Below, one piece after another: positions 9,892 through 17,194 of a stretch of DNA of 43,698 bases. The notes below the pieces were generated by a model, which was not told where the DNA came from, did not search any database, and saw only the letters and a program-made list of their open reading frames with translations. The stretch is from the NCBI RefSeq assembly GCF_022179245.1, contig NZ_BPQM01000130.1, positions 1-43,698 of the forward strand, in the 5' to 3' direction. Made by a program: the position numbers and the translations under genes. How positions within the stretch are numbered: the stretch's first letter is position 1; each line of letters starts with the position of its first letter. Source of the stretch: Methylobacterium gregans. Lineage in GTDB: Bacteria; Pseudomonadota; Alphaproteobacteria; Rhizobiales; Beijerinckiaceae.

Positions 9892-10215
9892 TCAAGGGGC
9901 GTCGGGGCAGAAGATGTCCTTCAAGGTTGCGAGCACCCGCGCGGCCCGGGGGTCGGTCAGCCGGTAATGCAGCGTCTGGCTCTCGCGCCGGAAGGCGACC
10001 AGCCCGTCCTCGCGGAGCTTGGCGAGATGCTGCGACAGGGCCGATTGGCTGAGCTCGACCGCTCCGGCGAGGCTCGTCACGTCCATCTCGCCGCGGGCGA
10101 CCAGCAGGCACAGGATGAGCAGGCGCTTCTCGTTGGCGAGGAGGCGGAGCAGGCGCGCCGCGTCGCCCGCCTTGTCCTGGAGGTGCAGCAGGTCGGTCGG
10201 CAACACGGCATCCAT
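9892..10215 (-). CDS. bigR: ArsR-family persulfide-sensing repressor (BigR/SqrR-like)
   Basis: The 107-aa winged-helix repressor starts MDAVLPTDLLHLQDKAGDAA. ArsR features are LLRLLANEKRLLIL, the recognition helix SQSALSQHLAKLREDG, and wing residues FRRESQTLHYRL. It has only two cysteines, C36 (LILCLL) and C103 (DIFCPDAP), matching the pair that forms a persulfide-dependent bridge in BigR/SqrR; metal-site motifs of ArsR/SmtB are absent. An in-frame upstream extension to about 10425 exists but aligns with nothing in the family, so the ATG at 10215 was chosen. It lies upstream of the sulfur transporter genes on the same strand. Confidence 0.88.
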   Translation of the reverse strand: MDAVLPTDLLHLQDKAGDAARLLRLLANEKRLLILCLLVARGEMDVTSLAGAVELSQSALSQHLAKLREDGLVAFRRESQTLHYRLTDPRAARVLATLKDIFCPDAP

Positions 10216-10436
10216 CGGTCCGCATCCCGCAGCGTCAGGTCCACCCTCGGGCGTCCACCTAATCGCGTCGCGGCGGTTCGCGCCACTGTGCGCGCGTCCG
10301 GCCGCGCGTCCGGTGGCGTCTTTGGCCGGCCGCTCCGGGCAGGCCGGCCCCGCCGCGGGGACCAGTGTCGCGGGCGCGGAACCATCGGCGCGCCGGCTCT
10401 CTTGCCCAGCCGTCAGCTTCAGCAAAGGACGGCTTC

Positions 10437-10625
10437 ATGGCCAAGGACGTGACGACCTACACCATCAAGGAGGCGCTGGCCGCGCGCGTCGACGACCATG
10501 TCGAGATTGCCGTCGAGACGCAGGACGGCACGAAGCTCAAGCTCAAGGCGACGCCGGACCAGCTGGACGCTCTGGTGGGTGATCTGGAAACCATCCTCGA
10601 CGCGGATGACGGCGACGCGGCCTGA
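10437..10625 (+). CDS. Small acidic hypothetical protein (62 aa)
   Basis: The product begins MAKDVTTYTIKEALAARVDD and is acidic at its C-terminus (ETILDADDGDAA). It has no signal peptide, membrane segment or cysteine. AAAGGA lies just upstream of the ATG at 10437. The pattern HVEIAVETQDGTKLKLKATPDQLDAL suggests two beta strands followed by a helix. Not recognised. It is divergent from the BigR-like gene across 221 bases in which no further operator is seen. Confidence 0.6.
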   Translation: MAKDVTTYTIKEALAARVDDHVEIAVETQDGTKLKLKATPDQLDALVGDLETILDADDGDAA

Positions 10626-10749
10626 TCGTCGTGCCTTCAGGCCGGCGGCACCGCCTTGCCGGTGCCGGCCGGCCGTGCGGGAGATCGGGTGAAGCCTCGG
10701 ACCCGGCGCACGGCGTGCGGTCGAGGTGCGGACCGGCGGCCTCCCGGCA

Positions 10750-11256
10750 TCAGAGTGCGTGCTCGGCCGCCAGGACGGCGTGCAGTCCGAGGGCCAGGAA
10801 CGGACCGAAGGGCAGCCGGGCGGCGCGGTCGATCCGGCCGCCGGCCAGGATCGCGACGAGCACACCGACGAGCGCCGCGAGGCTGGCGGTCAGGATGAGG
10901 AGCGGCAGGCCGACGAGGCCGATCCAGGCCGTCGCGGCGGCGATGAACTTCACATCGCCGAGCCCGAGGCCGATGCGACCGCGCAGCCGCGCATGGAGCG
11001 CGCGCAGAGCCCAGAACAGCCCGAAGGCGAGGGCCACCTGCGCGAGCCGCTCGGCGAGGCTGGAGAGAGCCGGATCCTCCCAGGCCGCCACCGCGAGGCC
11101 GAGACCGAGCAGGGTGAGGTTCAGGAGATCCGGAATGATCCGGCGGCGCAGATCGATCGCCGCCGCGGCCAGCGTGATCGGCAAGGGCAGCAGGACGGGC
11201 AGCAGGACGGGCAGCCACGCGGGCCAATGGGCCGAGAGCATCGGGGCCGAGAGCAT
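10750..11256 (-). CDS. Prepilin peptidase, A24 family (GspO-like, short form)
   Basis: The ~168-aa polytopic membrane protease should cleave and process the pseudopilin GspG encoded nearby. It has the two aspartate motifs of A24 peptidases: AIDLRRRIIPDLLN and GLGLGDVKFIAA. It lacks the N-terminal cysteine-rich/methylation domain of full GspO, as CpaA/TadV-type peptidases do. The start is one of two ATGs (11256 or 11241). The gene begins five bases after the membrane-protein gene ends and is likely coexpressed with it. In the first motif IPD replaces the more usual IPN. Confidence 0.85.
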   Translation of the reverse strand: MLSAPMLSAHWPAWLPVLLPVLLPLPITLAAAAIDLRRRIIPDLLNLTLLGLGLAVAAWEDPALSSLAERLAQVALAFGLFWALRALHARLRGRIGLGLGDVKFIAAATAWIGLVGLPLLILTASLAALVGVLVAILAGGRIDRAARLPFGPFLALGLHAVLAAEHAL

Positions 11257-11261
11257 TCGGC

Positions 11262-12050
11262 TCAGGCCCGCAGCGCGGCGGGAGCATAGACCGGCACGAT
11301 CTGGCCGGCCGGGATCCGCGCTCCGGCAGGCGGGGTGAGCGCGCCGGCGGCGGGGGCGTCCGCAGGCGGCCTGTGCCGTCGCCGCGCGCTCCACTCCCGC
11401 AGGTGCAGCCAGAACAGGTACGCGCCGAGCGAGGCCGCGACCATGCCGGCGGTCCAGAGGCCGATCAGCAGCCCGTAGGCGACGGTGCCGTTCAGCTCGC
11501 GCATCAGGCCGAGCGCGAAGGCCGTGTACCAGGACACGCCCGAGACCGCCCCCGACACGAGGAACACGCCGGTGCGGGTGCCCGAGATGCCGTCGAGCAT
11601 CGGCCGGCCGACGTCGCGCAGCACGCCCGGCAGGACCAGCGCGTGGATCAGCAGCCCGTTCAGCGTCAGCACCGCCACCACCGTCATCTTGGCCCAGAGC
11701 TTCGGGTTCTGGAGCTTCTCGGGGCTCTCCAAGGCGTAGACCATCAGGAAGCCGAGGCCAGAGAACCAGAGCAGGGCGATGCCGACGCTCACGACCTTGC
11801 TGATGAACAGGAAGATGCGCGCGATCTCGCGCGGCAGGCTGCCCCAGCGCATCCAGCGCAGGATCCAGAAATCGAGCATCGTCGCGCCGCCGAGGCCCAA
11901 GCACAGGCCGACGAGATGCAGGGCGATGAGGAGGGTCAGCACGCGCACCGGCGGAAGAGGCGCCGGCAGAGGCAGCGTCAGGGGCTCGGCCGCGGCGGAT
12001 CCGACCACCAGGGAGAGGCCGAGCAGCGCGGCCACGGCAGGGCGGTGCAT
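11262..12050 (-). CDS. Integral membrane protein of unknown function
   Basis: The 262-aa protein starts MHRPAVAALLGLSLVVG with a signal peptide and then has about six membrane helices (LTLLIALHLVGLCLGLGGA, VGIALLWFSGLGFLMVYAL, LWAKMTVVAVLTLNGLLIHA and others). GAGGAGG precedes the ATG. It resembles small bacterial membrane proteins of the DUF2214/CopD-like kind, but no diagnostic residues could be confirmed. Position beside the prepilin peptidase suggests it belongs to the secretion locus, divergent from gspG. Confidence 0.75.
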   Translation of the reverse strand: MHRPAVAALLGLSLVVGSAAAEPLTLPLPAPLPPVRVLTLLIALHLVGLCLGLGGATMLDFWILRWMRWGSLPREIARIFLFISKVVSVGIALLWFSGLGFLMVYALESPEKLQNPKLWAKMTVVAVLTLNGLLIHALVLPGVLRDVGRPMLDGISGTRTGVFLVSGAVSGVSWYTAFALGLMRELNGTVAYGLLIGLWTAGMVAASLGAYLFWLHLREWSARRRHRPPADAPAAGALTPPAGARIPAGQIVPVYAPAALRA

Positions 12051-12241
12051 GGATCCTCCTCGCGCTCGAGCACCTGACACGACGGTCCGTGGGACGCTTC
12101 TCGCAGCAATTCGATAACAAAGATCGAAAACGACAGTTCTCGACCGGGGCGATTGTTCGTCTCCTTCCGTCATCCGGTGAAAGGTTCTTTAGGAAGCGGG
12201 ATCATCCTGCGCTGGCCTCTCGTTTCAGGCCGGAATGGACG

Positions 12242-12697
12242 ATGATCGACAATACAACCGAAGGTCGTGTGCGGGCCGGCCATGAGCCGAATCCGGCTCA
12301 GGCCGGCTTCTCGCTCGTCGAATTGCTCGTGGTCCTGGCGATCATCGGGATGATCGCCACCATGGTGACGCCCCAGGTGCTCGGCTATCTCGGCCGGGCC
12401 AAGGGCGAGACCGCGCGGATTCAGGTCAAGAACATCGCCCAGGCGGTCGAACTCTACTACCTCGATCTCGGCACCTACCCGACGAGCCAGCAGGGCCTGC
12501 AGGCCCTGGTCCAGCCGACCGGCCCCGGCTGGCGCGGCCCCTACGTGCGCGACGCCCGCGGCCTGACCGATCCGTGGGGCCAGCCCTACCTCTACCGCTC
12601 CCCCGGCGCGGCCGGGATCCCCTACGAGGTCTACTCGCTCGGCAGCGACGGCAAGGTCGGCGGTACCGGCGACGGGACCGACGTCGCGAGCAACTGA
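12242..12697 (+). CDS. gspG: Type II secretion major pseudopilin GspG
   Basis: The 151-aa protein starts MIDNTTEGRVRAG and has a 22-residue leader ending in QAG before the cleavage site G|FSLVELLVVLAIIG; Glu+5 of the mature protein is present. The C-terminal domain has the GspG hallmarks TYPTSQQGLQAL, WRGPYVR, LTDPWGQPYLY and YEVYSLGSDGKVGG, including the acidic calcium-site region. The mature pilin polymerises into the periplasmic pseudopilus. Longer in-frame starts back to 12089 are possible but would put the pilin helix far from the N-terminus. No minor pseudopilins (H, I, J, K) follow. Confidence 0.93.
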   Translation: MIDNTTEGRVRAGHEPNPAQAGFSLVELLVVLAIIGMIATMVTPQVLGYLGRAKGETARIQVKNIAQAVELYYLDLGTYPTSQQGLQALVQPTGPGWRGPYVRDARGLTDPWGQPYLYRSPGAAGIPYEVYSLGSDGKVGGTGDGTDVASN

Positions 12698-12895
12698 GGA
12701 CCGGACGATCCGGAATTGCGCACCTGTCGCGTCCGGTTTGCGCGCAGGCTATACAACTTAAGACTGTATATTCCGGACTGATTTCGTGCGCACACTGTCC
12801 TCGCCGGGCGGATAGGCCGGCTTCAACACCGCGTTAACCATAAACTCCTAGCGTTCCCTCGAACGAGCTGGGCGGGTGCGGGGGTCGGCGGGGAC

Positions 12896-15283
12896 ATGGC
12901 GAGAGGTGCACATGTCCTCGGTGTGACGCTCGCCTGCTTCCTGCTCGGCCCCGTCCTGGCGGCCGAGCCGGTGCAGCGTGGGCCCGGTGCCCAGGCCGCG
13001 ACCGGTCTGGTGCTGCGCGGCGACGACCGCTTCATCGCGGGCGAGGCCCCGGTGCGGGAGCCCATCCCGGGGCCGCCGGTCAGCCTCAACCTCGTCGAGG
13101 TCCCGCTCGCGGTCGCCGCCAGGGCGGTGCTGGCCGACACCTTCGGCTGGGGCTACGCGCTCGACGAGCGGGCCGCCGGCACCATCACGCTCCAGACCGG
13201 CGGCGCGGTCCCCCGCGAGACCCTGCTCGCGCTGTTCGAGACGGCGCTCTCGAGCCGCGGGCTGGCGCTGCGCCGCCGCGGGCGCACGGCGCAGATCGTG
13301 CCCGCGGCCGGCGGCCTCGGCATCCAGCCGGTCCAGGGGCGCGGGGCGGAAGCCGGCGCGGTCGCCGTGCCGCTGCGCTGGATCTCGGCCGCCGAGATGC
13401 AGGCGATCCTCGCGGCGGTCGCGCCACGGGAGGTGGTGCTGCGGGCCGACCGCGCCCGCAATCTCCTGATCCTCAACGGCGATGCCGGGCAGATCCAGGC
13501 GCTGCGCCAGACCATCGCGGTCTTCGACGTCGACTGGATGCGCGGCATGTCCACGGCGATGCTGCCGGTGCGCAGCGCAAACCCCGCCACCCTCGCCCGC
13601 GACCTCACCCAGATCTTCGGCGGCGAGGCGTCGGGCACCGGGGACGTGATCCGCTTCATCCCCAACGAGCCGCTCAACGCGATCCTCGTGGTCAGCTCGC
13701 GCGCCGCCTATCTCGACCGTGCCCGGGTCTGGCTGGAGCAGCTGGAGGGACTGGCGGCCGAGCGCGAGCGCCAGCTCTTCGTCTACCGGATCCAGAACCG
13801 CTCGGCCAAGGAGCTCGCGGCGGTTTTGCAGGGGGTGGTCGCGGCCGAGACCGGCAGCAGCGTCAACGTCGCGTCGGGCTACGGCGGCCTCGGCGGTGCG
13901 GGCGGCTACGGCGGCACGACCTACGGCTATGGCGGCCCGATGGGTGGCTCGGCATACGGGGCGGCCGGCGCCGGGGCGGTGCCGGGCGGCGCGGCCTCGG
14001 CCTCGGGCGGCTTCGGTGGCGATTCCTCGGATCCCGGCGCGGCCGCTACCGGCCCGGGGGCGGCCGGCAGCCTGGCCGCGCACGGGGGCGGCCCCGGGTT
14101 CGGCGGCGCGTCGGGCGGCCTGTCGGGTAATCTGTCGGGGGGCGTCTCCGGCGGGATGTCGGGCGGCGTCTCCGGTGCGATGCCGGGCGGTGCCTGGGGC
14201 GGCATGCCGGGCGGGGGCGCCGGCGGCTACGGGGCCGGCTACGGCACGGATCCGGGCCTCGCGCCGGGGGGGTACGGCTACGGGGCGCGCCGCGACGTCA
14301 TCGGCATCGTGGCGGACGAGGCCAACAACAGCCTCGTCATCTCGGCGACCCGCAACCAGTACGACAAGATCCTGCGCATCCTCGGCCGCCTCGACGCGAT
14401 GCCGACCCAGGTGCTCCTGGAGACCGTGATCGCCGAGGTCACGCTCACCAACGAGCTGCAGTTCGGCGTGCAGTGGTTCCTGAAGAACCGGGGCGACCGC
14501 CTCAACCTCGCCCAGGGCGGGACGGTGGGCGCGCTCGGCGAGAAGAGCGGCACCGCGGCGCTGATCGAGGCGGCGGCCCGCGGCGTGACGGGCTTCAACT
14601 ACCTGATGAACGCCGCCGACTTCAACGTGGTGCTCAACGCCCTCCAGGGCATGACGCGGGTCAACGTGATCTCCTCGCCCAACATCACGGTGCTCGACAA
14701 CCGCACGGCCAAGCTGCAGATCGGCGATCAGGTGCCGATCGTGAAGCAGTCGGGCCAGAGCGCGCTCGCCGGCAACGCCCCGATCCTCAACCAGATCGAG
14801 CTGAAGGATACCGGCGTGATCCTCTCGGTCACGCCGCGGGTCAACAAGAACGGCCTCGTGGTGCTCGATATCAACCAGGAGGTCAGCGACGTCGTGCGGA
14901 CGACGACCTCGGCCATCAACTCGCCCACCATCCGCCAGCGCCGGGTGGCCACCAGCGTAGCGGTGAGCGACGGCCACAGCCTCGCCATCGGCGGCATGGT
15001 GCAGGAGAAGGCGCAGATCACGAACGAGGCGGTGCCGCTGCTGGGCGACCTGCCGCTGGTCGGGCCCGCCTTCCGCAACCGGATCGACACGCGGGTGCGC
15101 ACCGAGCTGATCGTGTTCATCCGCCCCCGCGTGATCCGCGGCACGGCCGAGGCGGACCGCATCGCGGAGGATTTCCGCCAGCAGTTCCGAGCGATGATGC
15201 CGGTACGCCCGGTCCCCCCGCCGCCGCCGCTGGCGGCCCACCCGGAGGGGACGATGGGCATCCTGCGCCGGATGGTGGATTGA
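12896..15283 (+). CDS. gspD: Type II secretion outer-membrane secretin GspD, with long glycine-rich insert
   Basis: The 795-aa protein has a signal peptide ending near VLAAEP, then N-domains. N0 includes VEVPLAVAARAVLADTFGW; N1-N3 include MLPVRSANPATLARDL and YRIQNRSAKELAAVL. The secretin core follows: VLLETVIAEVTLTNELQFGVQW, SSPNITVLDNRTAKLQIGDQVP, GVILSVTPRVN, and the gate region to TELIVFIRPRVI. Residues about 322-465 are a Gly/Ser/Ala-rich tract (SGGVSGGMSGGVSGAMPGG and Gly-Tyr repeats) inserted in the N3 domain, where ordinary secretins have a short loop. The protein should form the outer-membrane exit pore. No pilotin gene is seen. Confidence 0.93.
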   Translation: MARGAHVLGVTLACFLLGPVLAAEPVQRGPGAQAATGLVLRGDDRFIAGEAPVREPIPGPPVSLNLVEVPLAVAARAVLADTFGWGYALDERAAGTITLQTGGAVPRETLLALFETALSSRGLALRRRGRTAQIVPAAGGLGIQPVQGRGAEAGAVAVPLRWISAAEMQAILAAVAPREVVLRADRARNLLILNGDAGQIQALRQTIAVFDVDWMRGMSTAMLPVRSANPATLARDLTQIFGGEASGTGDVIRFIPNEPLNAILVVSSRAAYLDRARVWLEQLEGLAAERERQLFVYRIQNRSAKELAAVLQGVVAAETGSSVNVASGYGGLGGAGGYGGTTYGYGGPMGGSAYGAAGAGAVPGGAASASGGFGGDSSDPGAAATGPGAAGSLAAHGGGPGFGGASGGLSGNLSGGVSGGMSGGVSGAMPGGAWGGMPGGGAGGYGAGYGTDPGLAPGGYGYGARRDVIGIVADEANNSLVISATRNQYDKILRILGRLDAMPTQVLLETVIAEVTLTNELQFGVQWFLKNRGDRLNLAQGGTVGALGEKSGTAALIEAAARGVTGFNYLMNAADFNVVLNALQGMTRVNVISSPNITVLDNRTAKLQIGDQVPIVKQSGQSALAGNAPILNQIELKDTGVILSVTPRVNKNGLVVLDINQEVSDVVRTTTSAINSPTIRQRRVATSVAVSDGHSLAIGGMVQEKAQITNEAVPLLGDLPLVGPAFRNRIDTRVRTELIVFIRPRVIRGTAEADRIAEDFRQQFRAMMPVRPVPPPPPLAAHPEGTMGILRRMVD

Positions 15284-15803
15284 TCGCGCGTCCTCCCCCC
15301 TCTGCGGGGGAGGGTGGGCCGGCCGTCAGGCCGGGTCGGGGGAGGGGAACCCGGCTTCCGAAGAAGGCGCGGCTTGCATGAAGGGCCGAGCCCTGTTCTG
15401 CACCGTCGCTCCCTTCTCTGCGGGACTTCATCCCGACCGGCCCCTGCTAACGCAGGGACCAGCCTCCTCCGCAGACGGGGCAATCGCATGTTGGAGGGCA
15501 CCTGCCTCGGCTCCGGCCTGAACCGCGTCGCGCCCCCTCTATCCTGGGGGAGAGGGCTGGGGTGAGGGACGAGAACTTTCAGGATGGGGCTGGCCATCGC
15601 CGCGGAACCGCAGCGATCTCTCCGGCACGCTCCGGGCCCCTCGCCCGGCTCTCTCCGAGAGCAGACCTCTCCCCTTCGGGAGAGGGGACCCGCGCTTCGT
15701 TCGGAAGAGGTGTGAATATGCTGGCTGCGCGCGGGGAGGGGGCAGCCCATCATCCGAAATCGTAACCCGGAATCCGCGCGAGTCCTCGCCCGGCCCGCTC
15801 CCC
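15284..15803. repeat. Cluster of REP-like palindromic modules between gspD and the GspC/N-like gene
   Basis: No gene is supported here. At least three C/T- and G/A-rich modules occur. CCTCCCCC/GGGGGAGG pairs at 15292-15313 just after gspD. A CCCTCT...GAGAGGGCTGGGG block lies at about 15534-15560. CCTCTCCC-CTTC-GGGAGAGG pairs at 15666-15685. Their similarity suggests dispersed intergenic repeats; the first may also end the gspD transcript. Confidence 0.55.
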
Positions 15804-16322
15804 TCAGGGTCGCAGCGCCGGCACGCCCGCCTCGATCCGCACCGGGACCGGGCGCAGGATCGCGGGCTGGCCCATGAACGCGGTGGTGTAGGATTGGCCG
15901 CGCTGGGTGAGCGTCACCCCGCCGGGCTCGATTGCGGTGATCCGCCAGTCGCCGCGGCCCTGCCCGCGGGCGAGCCAGCCCAGGTCGCCGCTGCCGTCGT
16001 CGATGAGCGCGCGCGGCGCGCCGCCGTCGAACAGGATGCCGCGCAGAGTCAGAACCGGCCGGGGCGGGTCGGGCGCCAGGACCGCCTCGCGGCTGCCGCG
16101 CGCCGTCCAGGGCCGCCGCCCGGGGTCGAAGAGGGGACGCAGCAAGGGCGCCTCGCCCGCGGGCGAGGCTGCGAGGATTGGGGTCGGGACCGGAGCGGGC
16201 TCATCCGGTGCCGACCAGGATGCCGGCAGGGCGAAGGCGGCCAGCGCGACGAGCGCCGAGGCCCCGAACAGGGCCCTGGGCAGCCTGCCGGTACTGGAGA
16301 ACGGGCCGCGCAGGGCCCTCAC
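15804..16322 (-). CDS. Type II secretion GspC/GspN-like inner-membrane protein
   Basis: The ~172-aa protein starts with GTG overlapping the stop of the GspM-like gene by four bases. One membrane helix (LFGASALVALAAFALPA) is followed by a Pro/Ala linker, then RPLFDPGRRPW and a small beta-rich domain (PVLTLRGILFDGGAPRALIDD, WRITAIEPGGVTLTQRGQ). This matches the HR domain of GspC, which contacts the secretin N0 domain, and the related GspN family with its PLF-P-RRP motif. It would couple the inner-membrane platform to GspD. There is no PDZ domain. Choosing between C and N needs a profile search. Confidence 0.7.
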   Translation of the reverse strand: MRALRGPFSSTGRLPRALFGASALVALAAFALPASWSAPDEPAPVPTPILAASPAGEAPLLRPLFDPGRRPWTARGSREAVLAPDPPRPVLTLRGILFDGGAPRALIDDGSGDLGWLARGQGRGDWRITAIEPGGVTLTQRGQSYTTAFMGQPAILRPVPVRIEAGVPALRP

Positions 16323-16888
16323 GGCCGGGTGCCCGCGGACGCGGCCGGAGGCTGGGCCGAAGCGTCGGCCGTCGCATCGACCATCCCGCGCGCCGTGAGG
16401 GCGACCTGCATCAGGGTCGGCCGCCCGCTCTCGGCATCGGCGGCCCGGGCGACCACGATCTCGGCCGCCTCGACGGCGACGAGGGGCGCCTCGCTCTCCA
16501 GGGCGTGCAGCAGGCCGTGCAGGCCCTCCGCCGTGCCTCGCAGCGTCGCGCGCAGGCGCGGCAGGCTCGGCCCGGCCGGGTCGATCTCGATCTCGGTCCC
16601 GTCGACCAGGGCGGCGCGGCCCTCCGCCAGCCCCTCCAGACGGGTGCGGAAGCGGGCGAGCACGGCGTTGGCGTCGGGGCCGGCGAGCGGAAGGGGCGCG
16701 GGCGTGCGGGCCGCGGCGTCCCGCATCCGGGCGAGGCGCTCGCGGGCCGCCGTGATCTGGCCCCCGGCCTCGACCGCCTCCAGCACGGGCCCGCAGGCGA
16801 GCCCGAGCGCCAGCGCGAGCCCGGCGAGGCCGACGAGGAGCGGACGTCCCGGCAGCAGGCCGGGAAGATCGGGCAAGCGCGCCCTCAC
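16319..16888 (-). CDS. Type II secretion GspM-like inner-membrane protein
   Basis: The ~189-aa product has one membrane helix near its N-terminus (LLVGLAGLALALGLACG), a helical stretch (AARERLARMRDAAAR) and a ferredoxin-like periplasmic domain (LPRLRATLRGTAEGLHGLLHALE, LVAVEAAEIVVARA), as in GspM/PilO proteins. GspM normally pairs with GspL, which is missing here. The GTG at 16888 was chosen, but a GTG at 16945 is possible; neither has a clear ribosome binding site. It runs opposite to gspD and gspE, an unusual arrangement for this locus. Confidence 0.65.
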   Translation of the reverse strand: MRARLPDLPGLLPGRPLLVGLAGLALALGLACGPVLEAVEAGGQITAARERLARMRDAAARTPAPLPLAGPDANAVLARFRTRLEGLAEGRAALVDGTEIEIDPAGPSLPRLRATLRGTAEGLHGLLHALESEAPLVAVEAAEIVVARAADAESGRPTLMQVALTARGMVDATADASAQPPAASAGTRP

Positions 16889-16964
16889 GGACGTTCGGCC
16901 ACGGCGAGAGCGCTCTCCGCCGAAGTGGATGCCGGTGCGGTGCACGAGAGCGCGTCACAACAGG

Positions 16965-17013
16965 GGCCTGGAGCCATTCCCGGTTGCGACGCGATCGGGA
17001 ATGGCTCCAGGCC
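16965..17013. repeat. Perfect 18-bp inverted repeat upstream of gspM-like and gspE genes
   Basis: The arm at 16965-16982 is the exact reverse complement of 16996-17013, separated by 13 bases. It lies between the divergent GspM-like gene and gspE. The long perfect stem could be a dispersed palindromic repeat, a protein binding site or a transcription barrier between the two units. Confidence 0.75.
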
Positions 17014-17194
17014 GCCGCGCCGAACGGGCGATCTCGCGGCCGGTACGGTGGGGTGGACGCTCACGATCGGCTCCCGGCCCGGCAGGCCCTGACATCCCGA
17101 CAGGTATAAAGGCCGCGGCGTTTCCGCGCCCTTAAGGCTCGTGCCGCAGGGTGATCGCGCGGCCGACGATGCGGCATCCGGGAGGTCGGTGACG

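Noticed and set aside
13862..14290. CRISPR-like or tandem repeat array within gspD
   Set aside because: The repeats are coding, in frame and irregular; they encode a Gly/Ser-rich tract and have no spacers.
12848..15241. Nearly 800-codon minus-strand frame opposite gspD
   Set aside because: Mirror frame of the secretin; residues such as repeated RHRA and HLGRDH patterns show no domain.
17105..17110. TATAAA as a gspE -10 box with CTGACA at 17089
   Set aside because: The spacer is only 10 bases, far too short for a sigma-70 promoter.
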